Positions 27,436 through 37,055 of a DNA stretch of 64,000 nt are shown in pieces. Origin of the DNA: JASGTU01 sp963821815 (GTDB lineage: Bacteria; Chloroflexota; Anaerolineae; Caldilineales; Caldilineaceae); assembly GCA_963821815.1 (NCBI GenBank), contig CAWGFG010000002.1, forward strand, positions 620,001 through 684,000, given 5' to 3'. The position numbers and the translations under genes were made by a program. Numbering within the stretch: position 1 is the stretch's first letter; every line of letters begins with the position of its first letter. Below the pieces are notes generated by a model that had not been told where the DNA came from, made no database searches, and saw nothing but the letters and a program-made list of their open reading frames with translations.

Positions 27436-28578
27436 TCAGCGCTCGTGCACTTTGGACGAATCGGCTGTGGAGATGACGTGCGCGCGTTTCTGCTCGACCA
27501 GGTCGTCGTTGAGCGTATGCCCGATGCCGGGGAAGTCGGATAGCACCAGATGTCCGTCTTCGATTCGTTCGGAGGGTTGCAGAAGCTCGGCCCGCCAGGG
27601 GACTTCTCCCCATGCATACTCAAGGATATAGAAGTTGGGCGCGGTGCTCACGACCTGTGCCGTGGAGGCATTGGCGACTGGCCCGGACGGATTGTGGGGC
27701 GCGATGAGAATATCGTGCATGCGCGCGGCAGACGCAATACGAGCCGTCTCGGCTAGCCCGCCGTCGTGCTTCACATCCGGCATCAGCACATCCACTACGC
27801 GCCTGCTCAGGAAGGGAGCGAAACCTTCCATGGCGAACACGCTTTCTGCGGATGCGATGGGCATGGCTGCGGATGCCGTTAAGGCAGCCAAATCATCCAG
27901 GTATCGCTGGTGAACCGGCTCCTCAAACCAGAAGAGGTTGCAGTCCGCAAGCTCCTGCATCACCGTGCGAGCTTCGCTGGCATCCAAGCGGCTGTGGCAG
28001 TCGACGGCAAGTTCGACCCGTTCACCAATGGCTTTGCGCACGGCGCGCACGCGTTCGACGCCTGGGTGCCAGGCGGCATCTGGACCGGTGCGTACGTGGT
28101 TGGGGCCGTTGACCTCGTCGAACGGGGCAAGCTTGATGGCGGTGAAGCCTTCGTCCGCCGCCTGGCGCGCCGCCGTGGAAAATCCCTCCGGCGTACGATT
28201 GTTCACATGGCGGTTGATGTTGGCGTACAGACGCAGCTTCTTGGTCAGCGCGCCGCCGAACAACTGATGAATCGGCACTTCCAGCGACTGACCTAGTATA
28301 TCCCACAGCGCCTGCTCTATGCCGCTGAGCGCGGTCGCCGCAATACGACCGCCGTCCAACCGTGACAGTTTTTGCCAGATGGCCTGGATCTGTCGCGGGT
28401 CCTGGCCGGCAATCTGTTCTTCGAAGTAATTCAGTGTCGCCACGAGCAGCGCATCGTTGTGGCTATGGCTGGCTTCACCGATACCCGTGATGCCCGCGTC
28501 CGTATGCACACAGACGAATACCCAGTCGCCGCGGCGGTTCACATGAACGACACGCGGCTCAATTCGGGTAATTTTCAT
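27436..28578 (-). CDS. Enolase-superfamily sugar acid dehydratase, galactonate-dehydratase-like
   Basis: The protein of 380 residues from the ATG at 28578 shows the mandelate-racemase/DgoD subgroup site. Metal ligands are D193 (AVDCHSR), E219 (WFEEP) and E245 (IASAES), and the base is H295 in APHNPSGPVA, with a supporting acidic residue in LMPDVKHDGG. Known members dehydrate galactonate, mannonate and related sugar acids to 2-keto-3-deoxy acids. The exact sugar is uncertain. The 12 extra residues of the longer reading frame do not resemble the family, whose proteins begin MKITRIE. It starts 38 bases downstream of the aspS stop and may be co-transcribed with it. Confidence 0.9.
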   Translation of the reverse strand: MKITRIEPRVVHVNRRGDWVFVCVHTDAGITGIGEASHSHNDALLVATLNYFEEQIAGQDPRQIQAIWQKLSRLDGGRIAATALSGIEQALWDILGQSLEVPIHQLFGGALTKKLRLYANINRHVNNRTPEGFSTAARQAADEGFTAIKLAPFDEVNGPNHVRTGPDAAWHPGVERVRAVRKAIGERVELAVDCHSRLDASEARTVMQELADCNLFWFEEPVHQRYLDDLAALTASAAMPIASAESVFAMEGFAPFLSRRVVDVLMPDVKHDGGLAETARIASAARMHDILIAPHNPSGPVANASTAQVVSTAPNFYILEYAWGEVPWRAELLQPSERIEDGHLVLSDFPGIGHTLNDDLVEQKRAHVISTADSSKVHER

Positions 28579-28616
28579 GTTTACCGCCGCTCTCTTTATT
28601 GATGGCTGATGCAAGG

Positions 28617-30428
28617 CTACTTGGTTGACTTACGAGTCGGTCGCAAACTGATATGCAACTCCTTCAGTTGATCCTCCGAGACTTTACTCGGCGAATCCAG
28701 CATCAAGTCGGTGCCTGCAGCCGTCTTCGGGAAGGCGATCACGTCGCGGATCGACGTCGAATCAGAGAACAGCGCAACCATTCTGTCCAGACCCAGCGCA
28801 ATGCCGCCGTGGGGCGGGGCCCCGTACTGGAAGGCTTCCAGAAGATGGCCGAACTGCGCCTGCGCCTCTTCTTTGGAAATGCCCAAGGCGGTGAAGAGCC
28901 GGTCCTGCAGATCGCTGCGGTGGATTCTGATGCTGCCTCCGCCGATTTCCCAGCCGTTCAGCACAACGTCGTAGGCTTTTGCCAAGGTCGCGCCCGGATC
29001 TGTTTCAAGCTTATCCCAGTCGCTGTCCAGCGCACTGGTAAAGGGATGATGCACCGCCTGCCAGCGTTCTTCCTCCTCGTCGTACTCCAACAATGGGAAG
29101 TCTACTACCCAACAGAAGGCAAACAGATTCGGGTCGATGAGGTTAGCCCGTTTGCCGATGTCCAGCCGTACGTTGCTCAGTGCCTGCGCGACGACCTCGC
29201 GCTTGTCTGCTACAAGCAGGATCAGGTCGCCTTCTGTTGCTCCGCTCGCTTTGATGATGCCGTCCAATTCGTCTTCGGACAGAAACTTAGCAATCTGGCT
29301 GCGGACACTATCGTGCGTATAGGAGCCGGCTTTGTTTGGCTGGCCCGTTACAACAATCCACGCCACACCCTTGGCTCCGTAGGGCGCCACAAACGGGGTG
29401 TACTCGTCCAGCTCGCGGCGTGTTAGCTTGCCGCCGCCAGGATAGACGACGCCCTTGACCTCGCCACCGGCTTGAACTGCGTTGCTGAACACGCCAAATT
29501 CGCTGTTCGCCACGATCTCGCTCACGTCGAACAGCTCCTGGCCGAAACGCAGGTCCGGTCGGTCAACGCCGTACTTGTCCATGGACTCCTGGTAGGTAAT
29601 TACCGGGAACGGCGCTTTCTGGATCTGCTTGTCGCTGAGTTCACCGCACATCTCGATGAGCATCGCTTCAATAATGGCGCATACATCCTCCGGCTCCACG
29701 AAGCTCATCTCCATATCGAGCTGCGTGAACTCAAGCTGGCGGTCGGCGCGCAGATCCTCGTCGCGGAAACAGCGTGCGATCTGGAAGTAGCGTTCAATGC
29801 CGGCAACCATGAGCAACTGTTTGATCTGTTGCGGGCTTTGCGGAAGAGCATAGAACTCGTGGGGCCGCAGACGACTCGGTACGACAAAGTCGCGCGCCCC
29901 TTCGGGCGTGCTTTTGAGCAAAATGGGCGTCTCGACTTCCAAGAAATCGCGCTCGGACAGAAACTCACGGATAAAGCGCGTGATCTTGTGGCGCAAGACC
30001 ATGTTTTCGGTCATGCTGGGTCGCCGCAGGTCCAGGTAACGATATTTGAGACGCAGCGCCTCGTCCACATCATCGGTTTTGCCGCTGATGTAAAACGGAG
30101 GCGTCTTGGACTCGCTGAGCAGGTTTATCGTATCCGCTATGACCTCGATTTTGCCGGTCTTTAAGTTCGGATTCTCGAACCCTTCCGGGCGAGGCTGCAC
30201 CGTGCCATGCACTTGAACCACGTATTCGTTGTGCAGGTTCGAAGCGGCATCCACAAGCTCAGCCGGGGCGTCTTCACCGGTTGTGACCTGTGTGATGCCG
30301 AAGCGATCGCGCAGGTCGATAAACACCACGCCGCCATGGTCACGCACGCGGTGCACCCAGCCCGCCAATGTTACTTCGGCGCCGATATCTTTGACGGAAA
30401 GCTCTCCACAAGTATGGGATTTCATCAT
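28617..30428 (-). CDS. aspS: Aspartyl-tRNA synthetase
   Basis: The enzyme charges tRNA-Asp (or both Asp and Asn tRNAs in the non-discriminating form). The 603-residue bacterial type is complete: N-terminal OB fold AGWVHRVRDHGGVVFIDLRD, class II motif 1, motif 2 FRDEDLRADRQLEFTQLD, the GAD insertion domain around residues 290-410, and motif 3 GIALGLDRMVALF. The double start MMKSHTC at 30428/30425 is not resolved by a ribosome-binding site. Whether it also charges tRNA-Asn cannot be read here and depends on the presence of GatCAB elsewhere. Confidence 0.97.
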   Translation of the reverse strand: MMKSHTCGELSVKDIGAEVTLAGWVHRVRDHGGVVFIDLRDRFGITQVTTGEDAPAELVDAASNLHNEYVVQVHGTVQPRPEGFENPNLKTGKIEVIADTINLLSESKTPPFYISGKTDDVDEALRLKYRYLDLRRPSMTENMVLRHKITRFIREFLSERDFLEVETPILLKSTPEGARDFVVPSRLRPHEFYALPQSPQQIKQLLMVAGIERYFQIARCFRDEDLRADRQLEFTQLDMEMSFVEPEDVCAIIEAMLIEMCGELSDKQIQKAPFPVITYQESMDKYGVDRPDLRFGQELFDVSEIVANSEFGVFSNAVQAGGEVKGVVYPGGGKLTRRELDEYTPFVAPYGAKGVAWIVVTGQPNKAGSYTHDSVRSQIAKFLSEDELDGIIKASGATEGDLILLVADKREVVAQALSNVRLDIGKRANLIDPNLFAFCWVVDFPLLEYDEEEERWQAVHHPFTSALDSDWDKLETDPGATLAKAYDVVLNGWEIGGGSIRIHRSDLQDRLFTALGISKEEAQAQFGHLLEAFQYGAPPHGGIALGLDRMVALFSDSTSIRDVIAFPKTAAGTDLMLDSPSKVSEDQLKELHISLRPTRKSTK

Positions 30429-30807
30429 AAGCAGCGTCCTCTATGCTCGCATTACTATCTTGAGTGATTGTTCAATCGTTAGCGCGAGACATGTGTCCAC
30501 ATCGGTTCACGCTGGGTTGTAAATAGCGCCATTATAGATTGCCGTCCACATGGCGCGCAATTCTAGCTTACGGCCTGGCAACACAAAATCGTACCAAGGC
30601 TGCGTACCAGCGCGCGGGGCTGCACCTGTCAGGGATGGCGTGTACCAAAATTCCTGGCTCTCGTCTATACTCAAAAGGCGTCGATGCTGGAGGATGCGGT
30701 TCCCCAGCGGTTGCGGTTGGATCCCCTAGGAGTGCAAACACTGCATGTCAAGCACCGTGCGGCGCAAAATAGACATAAAGATAAGATCGATAGAACGGAT
30801 GGTACGC
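30429..30807. other. Divergent intergenic region between aspS and wax ester synthase
   Basis: It holds the aspS promoter candidate at 30531-30560 on the minus strand. No coding frame is convincing. Towards the plus-strand gene, TATACT at about 30668 may be a -10 element. Confidence 0.4.
30531..30560 (-). promoter_or_regulatory. Candidate aspS promoter
   Basis: On the minus strand TTGCGC (30560-30555) precedes a perfect TATAAT (30536-30531) with 18 bases between. This would give an aspS leader of about 95 bases. The -35 box matches only four of six positions. Confidence 0.45.
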
Positions 30808-32254
30808 ATGTCGAAGCGAATCTACCGCACACCGGTATCGCGCGTGGATGAGGCCTGGTTGGGGATGGATGAGTCCACCAATCCCATGATCATCAATTGC
30901 GTCATGGTGTTGGCGGACGCAGTTGACTATGATGAGTTTCTCCGCATACTGTCCAAGCGCCTGATCGCCCGCTATAGTCGTTTCTCGCAGAGGTTAATTG
31001 AAAGCAGGAGCTATTTAGGCCGCTCCTATTGGCAAACAGACGTCCACTTCGATCTGCGTTTCTCAGGTGCACCATCTGTCGTTACCCGAACCGGGCAATA
31101 CCGATGACTTGCAGCGCCTGATCAGTATGCTTTCGTCCGAACCGCTGGACCGGACGCGTCCGCTCTGGCGCATCTATCTCATTGATAACGTGGATGGGGG
31201 CTGCGCCGTATATGGTCGCCTGCACCATGCCATCGGAGACGGCTTCGCGCTCATGCGTATCATCCTATCGCTGACTGATCCGGAACTAGGCGCCGGGCCA
31301 GAGCCGGCAAAGGTCTCTTCCCAAGAGAAGAACGGCAGCCTGATACCGGACCTTGCGCGCACTTCATTGCGGGCTGCAGGACTGGCTGCCGGCGTTCTTT
31401 TGTCTGCTGTGCGCAAAATGGACACAGATCCACAGAAGGCGCAAGCCGCCGCTAGAGAGGCGATGGATGCGCTTGCGTCGACCGGAATGGTCGCTGTCGC
31501 GGCAACTGCGAATCTGGCCAAACTCGTGCTCATGTCGAAGGACCGGCGCTCCATCTATCGCGGCGATCTGACGCCTATCAAGCGTATCGCACTGTCCCAT
31601 TCCATTGAACTGGACCGCGTGCGCGCCGTTGGCAAGGCGACCAGCACGACAGTGAATGATGTCCTTGTGGCAGCCGTCGCCGGCGGTATGCGACGTTATG
31701 TGGTCCGCTACGAAGGGACGGAACCGACTCGAGATATTCGCGCCACTATTCCGATTAACTTGCGCCCGTCGACAGCACCCATCACATTGGGCAACAAGTT
31801 TAGCCTCGTCTTCCTAACGCTGCCCATCACGTTGGATTCGACCCAGGCGCGGCTTAGCGACGTGCAACGGAGGATGAACCGTCTGAAACGTTCCACAGAA
31901 CCGGTTCTCCTCTATGAGGTGCTCAGTGTCATGGGCATGATTCCCGGACCCGTGTCACGTCATGCCACGTCCTGGTTCGCGTCCAAAGCAACCTGCATAT
32001 TGACCAATGTGCCCGGCCCTCGACAGCCGGTCTACTTAATGGGCACGCGTGTGACAAATATGATGTTTTGGGTGCCGCAGACCCGAGGCGTCGGAATGGG
32101 CATTAGCATTCTCAGCTATGCTGGCGACATCCGCATCGGTCTGATGATGGATGATGCATTGGCGGCTAAACCGGGTCTTGTCATGCAGGAAATCGAGCGT
32201 GAAATCGAATTGCTCGAAGAATACGCAGCTACGTTGACGCCCGAGCAAGTGTAG
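30808..32254 (+). pseudogene. Wax ester synthase/diacylglycerol acyltransferase (WS/DGAT), frameshifted
   Basis: Two frames combine into one WS/DGAT. The first, from MSKRIYRTPVSRVDEAW at 30808, runs to HFDLRF near 31062. The second continues with VHHLSLPEPGNTDDLQ from 31067, exactly where the family continues. One surplus base, within TTTCTCAG at 31059-31066, accounts for the shift. The second frame carries the catalytic RLHHAIGDGFAL (HHxxxDG) motif, the IPINLRP segment and the C-terminal SNVPGP-like TNVPGPRQPVYLMG. The enzyme makes triacylglycerol or wax ester storage lipid from acyl-CoA. The high conservation on both sides suggests a sequence error or a very recent mutation. Start could also be ATG 30799. 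Confidence 0.87.
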
Positions 32255-32481
32255 AGGACTAGGGTATCGAACGCCATCAATAATGGTGGTTTTTGCGGTC
32301 CTCCTACTGCGCCGCCTGAAGATTTACGGCACAGTAGTCGTCGTTTCTCCGGATGCGTCCGACCAATTTCCGGTCTCATAGACCCCTTCTCACACTGGAA
32401 TAGGCATCAGTAAAGAATCATGCCAAGAGTTGGCTCTAAGAGAATTTGAATGTCGTGCACGGTCACGATACAATACTCTTT

Positions 32482-35400
32482 ATGCCTATTATTCTGCACG
32501 GTGCGTGGCTACGTTCGCTTGATACTACCCAAGACCATAGTTTTTTCCTGTGGGCCGAGGATCTAGAGCAGTCCTTACGCTGGGATAATACTACATCCAA
32601 TACCCCTACCGAGCCGCGACCGCATCGGGCCGCGAGCCGCCAATCCAATGGGGCGGGACGGCAACGTCTGCCCAAGGTGCCCTCACATCCACATCAGGCG
32701 TCCATTAGCCAATTGCGAGAAGCGCTGACGACTGAATTCGCCGCGATTGACTCGAGCGCCACCAAGCCGATGAACGCAACGGTTTGGCTACCCAGCCAAG
32801 CGGGCGCACCCATGTCACGGCGCAATGTCTCGCGCGTCCTGGTCACCGGTGTCAACAACGGTTCGGACAGACGTTCTGGCAACGGGTCCAATGGCAATGG
32901 TGTACAGGGATCCACTGTGGCTGATACGGTGGGCTCTAACGGCACAGCGGCGGATGAGGTAGCTTTGCGCCAGTGGCAAGTAACGGGCTTGGCGATTAGT
33001 CCGCGCTTAGCCATGCGATTCCTGACCCATTTAGAGCAGGGCAGTACTGCAACGCCGGTAACAGGCGCCACACGAACCTTCCGCGTGCGCATCGGCAACG
33101 ACCTCCGCTTCTGGAGCAATTCCGCCAAGTACGTGCTGGAGATGCTCGTCGGCGAGCACTATTTGCCCGGTTTGCGACCGAACAAGAACGGTACGCTGGC
33201 GGCGCAATGGATGCCGCAGATGAGCGACCCCGGCATCGAAGGACGCCGAAATCAGCTCATTCAATCCATGCCGCCGGTCTGTCGGGCCTACAATACCGAC
33301 ACAGCCCAGTCTGCGCCAAGCTCTGCCGCCTTGCTAGACCACTTTGTGCAGAGTATTGCCGAAGAAGCCATTCGCAAGTGGGCTTCTGATGTGACACTGC
33401 CCGCTATTGATACGCCGTCCATCTCCTGGATGCGGAGCTTGATTGGCGCCTCGCCAACGATTGCACTGGCGCCGCAGCCTGCCCACGAGCTGTACCAGGA
33501 ATGGCGGCAGTGGACGGAGCGGCTCTATGTAGTGCGCGACGCGAACTTTCGCATCTGTTTCGTGCTGGACGAGCCGAGGTTGCCTGACAAGACAAGCGAC
33601 GACGACCCCATCGAAGAGACCGACGGAGTTCTCGAGTTCGTGTCTGAAGCATCTCGGTGGCGGCTGCGCTATTATCTTCAGGCCAGGGACAATGCCGATC
33701 TCATGGTGTCGGCCAGAGAAGCGTGGGCGAGCACGCGTGGATTTGTCATGGCTGGCGGCAGGCAGATTGATCAGCCACAGGAGCGTCTGCTAACCGGACT
33801 CGGTGTCGCCAGCCGCCTTTTTGAACCCATCGAGCGTTCGCTGCGCAGTCCGCAACCTGAAGAATGCCATCTGACCACGGAAGAGGCCTACCACTTTCTG
33901 CGCGAGGTGTCACCTATCCTCGAAAGCACGGGGTTTGGCGTCGTCCTGCCGGATTGGTGGTACTCGCATCGCGACATGCGGCTGGCTTTGCGTCTGCGGC
34001 TCTTCTCGGATTCCGATGACGATGTCAACGATTTTGCGGATGAATGGCCTGAAGAGCTTTCTGAACAAAAGCCCGGGCTGCACGGCGAGCGTCCAGCGCA
34101 CGCCTCACAGCAGCAGTCGTCCAATCGCGTCAACTATTCTTGGGAGTTGACGCTGGGCGGCGAACAGCTCACGCGAGAACAGTTTGACCAGCTGTTTGCC
34201 ATGAGGACGCCCTTGCTTCGTCTGCGAGAGCGTTGGGTGGAGCTGGATCCTGATCAGGTGGACGCAGCACAGCGCTTCCTGACCGAACCTAGCCAGGTCG
34301 GTAGTTTGAGTTTGCTGCGGGCAGTACAGGTGGCGCAAAGCCATCAGAGCGCAGGTGAAACTGAGCCCGAAGTTGGATTGACGCCAGATGCGCTTCCGGA
34401 TGATATCGCACCGGAATCGGTTGAAGGCGTGCTTGGCCTGGAAGATGTCGTACTTTCGGGCTGGATTGAACAAGTTCTCGTTCGGCTCCGATCGGCACAG
34501 CCGCTGGATGAGATATTGGAACCCACGGGCTTTGTGGGGCAGTTGCGCCCCTACCAGCGTCGCGGACTCGGCTGGCTGGCCTACTTACGCAGCTTGGGGC
34601 TCGGCGCCTGTCTGGCGGATGACATGGGCCTGGGCAAGACTATTCAGACGATTGCGCTGCTGCTGCATGTGCGTGAGGACGACGGTGATGGACCGCACCG
34701 CGAGGCGCCGGCGCTACTCATCTGTCCAACCAGCGTCATGGCCAACTGGCGTCGTGAAATGGAGCGTTTCGCACCGTCACTCACAGTCATGGTTCACCAC
34801 GGCAACACGCGTTCGACAGGCGCAGAATTTACGAAATCCATTGAATCCACTGACATGGTCGTGACCAGTTATGGTACTGCGCGTCGGGACGTGGAACTGC
34901 TGGTTGAGCACGAGTGGAGCGATCTGATCCTGGATGAAGCTCAAAACATCAAGACACCGACCGCCAAACAGACCCAGGCTATCCAGCGCCTGCGCGGGCG
35001 AAACCGAATTGCATTGACCGGTACGCCGGTGGAGAACCGGCTCATGGAGTTATGGAGCATCATGCGTTTCCTCAACCCCGACTACATCGGCAGCCGCGAG
35101 ACATTTCGGCGCAATTATGTGGTGCCCATCGAGCGCTACAACGACGAAGAGCGCACGGACGAGTTGCGTCGCGTGGTGCAGCCGTTCCTCTTGCGCCGAG
35201 TAAAATCCAATCCGGACATCATCTCCGATCTGCCCGAAAAGAACGAGATGATCGTCTACTGTTCCATGACCACCGAACAGGCGAAGCTTTATGAGCAGAC
35301 GGTGGCTGAGGCCATGCAGAAGATCAACGACTCGGACGGCATCCAGCGCCGAGGATTGGTGCTGGCGCTGTTGACGAAGCTAAAGCAGATCGCCAACCAT

Positions 35401-35991
35401 CCTGCGCAATTTCTTAAACAGAGCGGCCCTTTGCAGAACCGCAGCGGCAAGTTGGCGCGCTTAACGGAGATGTTGGAAGAGGCCTTGTCCGTGGGCGACA
35501 GAGCGCTGATTTTCACACAGTATGTGGAAATGGGACGCCTGCTGCAGCGCCATATCACAGACACGCTGGGTTTTGACACGCTCTTCCTGCACGGCGGTAG
35601 TTCGGCACAGCAACGCGACAAAATGGTGCAGTCGTTCCAAAGCGAGGACGGGCCTCCGGTTTTTGTGCTCAGCTTGCGCGCTGGCGGTTCCGGACTGAAC
35701 TTGACGCGTGCGAACCAGGTCTTCCACTACGACCGCTGGTGGAATCCGGCAGTCGAGAACCAGGCAACGGACCGGGCTTTTCGAATCGGGCAATTGCGGA
35801 ATGTACAGGTGCACAAGTTTGTGGCAGCCGGCACGTTGGAGGAGAGCATTCACGAGCTGATCGAAAGCAAGCAAGCACTGGCGCAGTCCATTGTCGGTTC
35901 CGGTGAGGAATGGCTTACTGAACTGGATAGCGACCAACTTCAGACGCTGATCGCACTGCGCTACGATGCGGTCGGAGATGATATCGTATGA
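32482..35991 (+). CDS. SNF2-family helicase-like ATPase
   Basis: This Swi2/Snf2 protein of about 1169 residues would translocate on double-stranded DNA. The first 680 residues form the SNF2-helicase-associated region, starting MPIILHGAW and FFLWAEDLEQ as in bacterial relatives. The motor has motif I DDMGLGKTIQTIALL (near residue 717), motif II DEAQNIK (near 818), SALTGTPVENRL-type motif III and a complete helicase C domain. That domain includes VFVLSLRAGGSGLNL and HYDRWWNPAVENQATDRAFRIGQ. The ATG at 32482 matches the family's N-terminus; 12 codons upstream are unlikely. The next gene overlaps by ATGA. Proposed roles for relatives include transcription recycling or DNA repair; none is proven for this branch. 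Confidence 0.93.
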   Translation: MPIILHGAWLRSLDTTQDHSFFLWAEDLEQSLRWDNTTSNTPTEPRPHRAASRQSNGAGRQRLPKVPSHPHQASISQLREALTTEFAAIDSSATKPMNATVWLPSQAGAPMSRRNVSRVLVTGVNNGSDRRSGNGSNGNGVQGSTVADTVGSNGTAADEVALRQWQVTGLAISPRLAMRFLTHLEQGSTATPVTGATRTFRVRIGNDLRFWSNSAKYVLEMLVGEHYLPGLRPNKNGTLAAQWMPQMSDPGIEGRRNQLIQSMPPVCRAYNTDTAQSAPSSAALLDHFVQSIAEEAIRKWASDVTLPAIDTPSISWMRSLIGASPTIALAPQPAHELYQEWRQWTERLYVVRDANFRICFVLDEPRLPDKTSDDDPIEETDGVLEFVSEASRWRLRYYLQARDNADLMVSAREAWASTRGFVMAGGRQIDQPQERLLTGLGVASRLFEPIERSLRSPQPEECHLTTEEAYHFLREVSPILESTGFGVVLPDWWYSHRDMRLALRLRLFSDSDDDVNDFADEWPEELSEQKPGLHGERPAHASQQQSSNRVNYSWELTLGGEQLTREQFDQLFAMRTPLLRLRERWVELDPDQVDAAQRFLTEPSQVGSLSLLRAVQVAQSHQSAGETEPEVGLTPDALPDDIAPESVEGVLGLEDVVLSGWIEQVLVRLRSAQPLDEILEPTGFVGQLRPYQRRGLGWLAYLRSLGLGACLADDMGLGKTIQTIALLLHVREDDGDGPHREAPALLICPTSVMANWRREMERFAPSLTVMVHHGNTRSTGAEFTKSIESTDMVVTSYGTARRDVELLVEHEWSDLILDEAQNIKTPTAKQTQAIQRLRGRNRIALTGTPVENRLMELWSIMRFLNPDYIGSRETFRRNYVVPIERYNDEERTDELRRVVQPFLLRRVKSNPDIISDLPEKNEMIVYCSMTTEQAKLYEQTVAEAMQKINDSDGIQRRGLVLALLTKLKQIANHPAQFLKQSGPLQNRSGKLARLTEMLEEALSVGDRALIFTQYVEMGRLLQRHITDTLGFDTLFLHGGSSAQQRDKMVQSFQSEDGPPVFVLSLRAGGSGLNLTRANQVFHYDRWWNPAVENQATDRAFRIGQLRNVQVHKFVAAGTLEESIHELIESKQALAQSIVGSGEEWLTELDSDQLQTLIALRYDAVGDDIV

Positions 35992-36884
35992 CAAACAACC
36001 GAGCAGCTTCAGCGGGTACTTGGTCGGAGCGATGGCGTGCATCGATTCTGCAGCACCTCAACGGTGCTGCAGAATCGCACGCTGAGAAGAATAGCCTGCG
36101 CATCACCAGACTCGACATTGAGGCAGGACGCATCACGAGCGCTATCCTGGACGGCAGGAAATCCAGCGACAATGCCGAATGCACAGTAACGGTCTCGATC
36201 CCGGTATGGAGCGACGAGCAATGGGCGCAGGCTGTCGACCTGCTCAGCCGCCAGGCCTTGTTTGCCGCACAGTTGCTCGCCGGAGAGTTTCCGGATGAAT
36301 TGAACACCGCCTTGCAGACGCATGGGCTATCACTCAGTCCAGAACCGTACGAGCGCATCGAAGTCAGCTGTACCTGTGAACACCATCAGCCGGATGCAGC
36401 CGTCTGTCCCCATGTCGCACGTGTGCTCAGCCACACAGCCGAAATGTTGGATGACGATCCATGGCTTCTCTTTCTGCTGCGCGGGCGTCGTCGGCAACAG
36501 GTCCTGCGCATGTTGCGTCGAGCGCGGGGAGTCTCGTCTGAATCGAAAAATGAGAACGGCAACGGGTATGCGCCTGCCACCGCCCAACAAGTCGCCGATG
36601 CTCACGCGATGAATGAATCGCAGCTTGCGACATCTCTGGAAGATGAGGTAGAAAGCTTCTGGGGCAGTGGACGCGTGCTCGAACAGTATCGTCCGCACAT
36701 TGTGCGCCCGCTATCTGAACTCATATTGCTGCGCAGGCTGGGTCCGCCAGCATTCACACATGCAAACGCGGAAGTCTATGATACACTGCAGTCCATCTAT
36801 CGCAAGGTTACAGACCGTGCCTTGGCATTGGCGTATGAAGAAGATCCTCCGGTTGGTCCGGTGAACGACGATTCTGTTGAATAG
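35988..36884 (+). CDS. SWIM zinc-finger protein, partner of the SNF2 ATPase
   Basis: The 298-residue protein has the SWIM motif CxC...CxH, in SCTCEHHQPDAAVCPHVARVL near residues 126-145. SWIM fingers bind DNA or proteins. The start overlaps the stop of the SNF2 gene (ATGA), a strong sign of coupled translation and a shared complex. The N-terminal WSERWRASILQHL and the middle SRQALFAAQLLAGEFPDEL resemble other SNF2-associated SWIM proteins. The C-terminal 120 residues are helical and not recognised. It is followed by the truncated polyphosphate kinase gene after 171 bases. Confidence 0.88.
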   Translation: MTNNRAASAGTWSERWRASILQHLNGAAESHAEKNSLRITRLDIEAGRITSAILDGRKSSDNAECTVTVSIPVWSDEQWAQAVDLLSRQALFAAQLLAGEFPDELNTALQTHGLSLSPEPYERIEVSCTCEHHQPDAAVCPHVARVLSHTAEMLDDDPWLLFLLRGRRRQQVLRMLRRARGVSSESKNENGNGYAPATAQQVADAHAMNESQLATSLEDEVESFWGSGRVLEQYRPHIVRPLSELILLRRLGPPAFTHANAEVYDTLQSIYRKVTDRALALAYEEDPPVGPVNDDSVE

Positions 36885-37055
36885 TTCAGCGAAGAGAGCT
36901 ATCGCCCACGTCAGCGATTGTCTGTCCGGTGACACAGGACGAAGACCGTTCTCCACAGCCGTTTCTGGCACGCGACTTCACTTGGCCAAAGGACAAAGTC
37001 TTTGCAGTAAATAGATCCAATTTGTCGAGATGTACGTACCGTTCGAGTTGTCGAC

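Noticed and set aside
36885..37055. Possible missing PPK1 catalytic part upstream
   Set aside because: The region is too short and non-coding; PPK1 catalytic domains belong at the C-terminus.
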